Positions 62,649-64,000 of a DNA stretch of 64,000 nt are shown in pieces. The DNA is from an uncultured Cetobacterium sp. (GTDB lineage: Bacteria > Fusobacteriota > Fusobacteriia > Fusobacteriales > Fusobacteriaceae): NCBI RefSeq assembly GCF_945952365.1, contig NZ_CAMFHX010000008.1:35117-99116 (forward strand), in the 5' to 3' direction. The notes below the pieces were generated by a model, which searched no databases, was not told the DNA's origin, and saw only the letters and a program-made list of their open reading frames with translations. The position numbers and the translations under genes are program-made. The first letter of the stretch is position 1. Each line of letters opens with the position of its first letter.

Positions 62649-63941
62649 TTACTCACTATATTTAAAATAAAATATATATGAGATTACAAAAGATGCCGCT
62701 GAGAACATTGCTGCTGAGTAGATCCCATACTTTGTTACCTCACCACTTCCTCCTAAAACCAACATCAATGGTAGTATCACTATCGATACTAAAAATGCCA
62801 TTTTTAAAAAGAATCCTTGAATTCCAAAGCAAACTCCCTCAATTCTATTGTTAATTCTTTTACTAATCTTTTCACTTATATCACTCATCATCGCTGGCGG
62901 GAATATAAATGCCGCTCCTGAAATTGGAATCCCTAGTAGCCCAAATATTAAAAAACCATATTTTACTGGAATTACTTTTCCAAGAAGAGATAACGCAATT
63001 GTTAAAACTGTTAAAGCAATCAACGAAGCTAACATAATCTTTCTATACCCAAATTTTCTAGATAACTTATTTACTGGATAGAAAAATATCGCTGATGCTC
63101 CAAATAACAGTGCTGAAGCTATTGTGATAGTTTCCTTTCCATATCCCATTATATCTTCTACATAATAGTTCATCATAGCTCTAAGAGAATTAAACCCTAC
63201 AAAGAAGAAAAGTAAACCTAAAAGATAATATATAAAATCTTTATCTTTTATAACCTCTTTTAATATCTCTTTTATAGCTCCTACATTTTCTACTGGTCTA
63301 GAGTATTTTTTTTCTGGAACCAACAGTACAGTTACAAATAAACCTAAAACACATAGAGCACTTAAAGATATCACCATCCCTCTAATTCCAACTAAAGTAT
63401 CACCTTTACCAAAATACTTTATTAAAACTCCAGGTAATATCATAGCTATTGCACTATATATAAGTCTAAATACCGATTGCCATGTTGAAAGATTTAATCT
63501 TTCCTCTGAGTTTTCGCCTATCTCTGGAATAAGTGCATTGTATGGTGCTCCAACTATTGTATAAAAAGTAAAAAATAGTGATCCAACCATCGCCAGATAA
63601 ATAAATGTAGCTTTTTCACTGCTAACTGGCGGATAGAAAAATGCTACTGTTGCTAACCCCAACGGAATAGCTCCCGCTGCTATAAACGGTATTCTTCTTC
63701 CCCATCTACTATTAAACTTATCTGATAAGTATCCAACTACTGGATCTGAAATCATATCTACTACTCTAGATATTGCCAAAGCTAGTGAGATTAATACTGG
63801 CGTTAAAAATGGTTTTAATCCTGAGTTTTCTGGTGGTAAATAAAAATATAGTATCCACTGAGCAAATATTTGATCCACTATTGCATAACTAACTCCTACT
63901 CCATAAAATATCTGTGTTGATAATGGTATTCTCTGCTTCAA
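62649..63941 (-). CDS. GPH-family (glycoside-pentoside-hexuronide) cation symporter
   Basis: 430-residue transporter with about 12 membrane helices. The GPH signature VGYLSDKFNSRWGRRIPFIAAG lies near residues 70-91, with DMISDPVVGYLSD at its start; the helix 1 region contains GVGVSYAIVDQIFAQWILYFYLPP. Members such as MelB and YihP carry sugars or glycosides with Na+ or H+. No glycosidase lies within the window to name the sugar. The start is a TTG at 63941 behind GGAGAAAA. It lies 14 bases before comEC, probably in one transcript with comEC, the M50 gene and yigZ. Confidence 0.87.
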   Translation of the reverse strand: MKQRIPLSTQIFYGVGVSYAIVDQIFAQWILYFYLPPENSGLKPFLTPVLISLALAISRVVDMISDPVVGYLSDKFNSRWGRRIPFIAAGAIPLGLATVAFFYPPVSSEKATFIYLAMVGSLFFTFYTIVGAPYNALIPEIGENSEERLNLSTWQSVFRLIYSAIAMILPGVLIKYFGKGDTLVGIRGMVISLSALCVLGLFVTVLLVPEKKYSRPVENVGAIKEILKEVIKDKDFIYYLLGLLFFFVGFNSLRAMMNYYVEDIMGYGKETITIASALLFGASAIFFYPVNKLSRKFGYRKIMLASLIALTVLTIALSLLGKVIPVKYGFLIFGLLGIPISGAAFIFPPAMMSDISEKISKRINNRIEGVCFGIQGFFLKMAFLVSIVILPLMLVLGGSGEVTKYGIYSAAMFSAASFVISYIFYFKYSE

Positions 63942-64000
63942 ATTTTCTCCGTTACCAAATACTTATAAAACTCTATAATTATTTTAATAAAATATATAAA
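63942..64000. other. Window edge, nothing recognisable
   Basis: AT-rich upstream flank of the GPH transporter gene, holding its binding site. No gene or convincing promoter is complete here. Confidence 0.5.

Noticed and set aside
1..64000. CRISPR arrays, insertion sequences, prophage genes, tRNA or rRNA genes
   Set aside because: No regularly spaced repeats, transposase or integrase motifs, or tRNA-like cloverleaf signatures were seen on reading both strands.

Overview
The window looks like chromosome from an anaerobic, AT-rich, diderm member of the Fusobacteriota (Fusobacterium/Cetobacterium/Ilyobacter type). This is an inference from gene content. AdhE, a flavodiiron-rubredoxin-oxidoreductase fusion and a reverse rubrerythrin point to an anaerobe. 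LptD and a heptose adenylyltransferase point to an outer membrane with LPS. An Asp23/AmaP/DUF2273 set, SecG and an aspS-hisS-rarA neighbourhood are features shared with Firmicutes. I count 57 protein genes, 48 of them on the minus strand, so minus is probably the leading strand. I saw no transposons, phage genes, CRISPR arrays, tRNAs or rRNAs.

Layout. 1-1766: 5' part of adhE (its C-terminus lies outside the window). 1996-9222: a compact UvrD-like helicase, holA, a zinc/cadmium-type P-type ATPase with a likely G/C-tract operator, a methyltransferase and a 10TM metal exporter. 9326-15649: argS, a 230-nt RNA gene that I read as 6S RNA, aspS, hisS and rarA. 15719-21512: secG, a PIN-PhoH protein, ruvA, uvrA and radC. 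21534-24526: the cobalamin nucleotide-loop genes cobU-cobS-cobC-cobT, with radC as the last gene of the same run. 24634-26944: reverse rubrerythrin and, divergent from it, a ComM-like ATPase. 26993-30420: accB-accC, the Asp23/AmaP/DUF2273 cell-envelope module and nusB. 30498-36173: dnaE, an MFS transporter, a C-tract small RNA candidate and an RlmA-like methyltransferase. 36265-41316: an orphan gene, acylphosphatase, peptidase T, a pseudouridine synthase, a GntP permease and a radical SAM protein. 41382-52342: thrS, lptD, trxA, the flavodiiron fusion, tsaB, tsaE, the heptose adenylyltransferase and ruvC. 52387-57835: an aminotransferase, a DUF308 membrane protein and a three-gene surface-glycan cluster. 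57905-63941: upp, rpmE, RNase H, a YwaF-like protein, YigZ, an M50 protease, a short ComEC and a GPH sugar transporter.

Most of the region is housekeeping: aminoacylation, DNA repair and replication, t6A synthesis, envelope assembly. The most unusual items are four. First, an AccB-like protein co-located with biotin carboxylase has Gly at the position of the biotinylated Lys (30007-30420). Second, there is a short RNA candidate with two seven-cytosine tracts, one of them in the loop of its own terminator hairpin (about 35190-35255). Third, the 6S-like RNA sits directly upstream of argS with no room for a separate argS promoter (11063-11292). Fourth, one polypeptide carries a complete O2-reducing chain (47440-50025). 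Several promoters carry palindromes or direct repeats that suggest undefined regulators. Starts were moved from the longest frame where a ribosome binding site decides the matter; TTG and GTG starts are common here.
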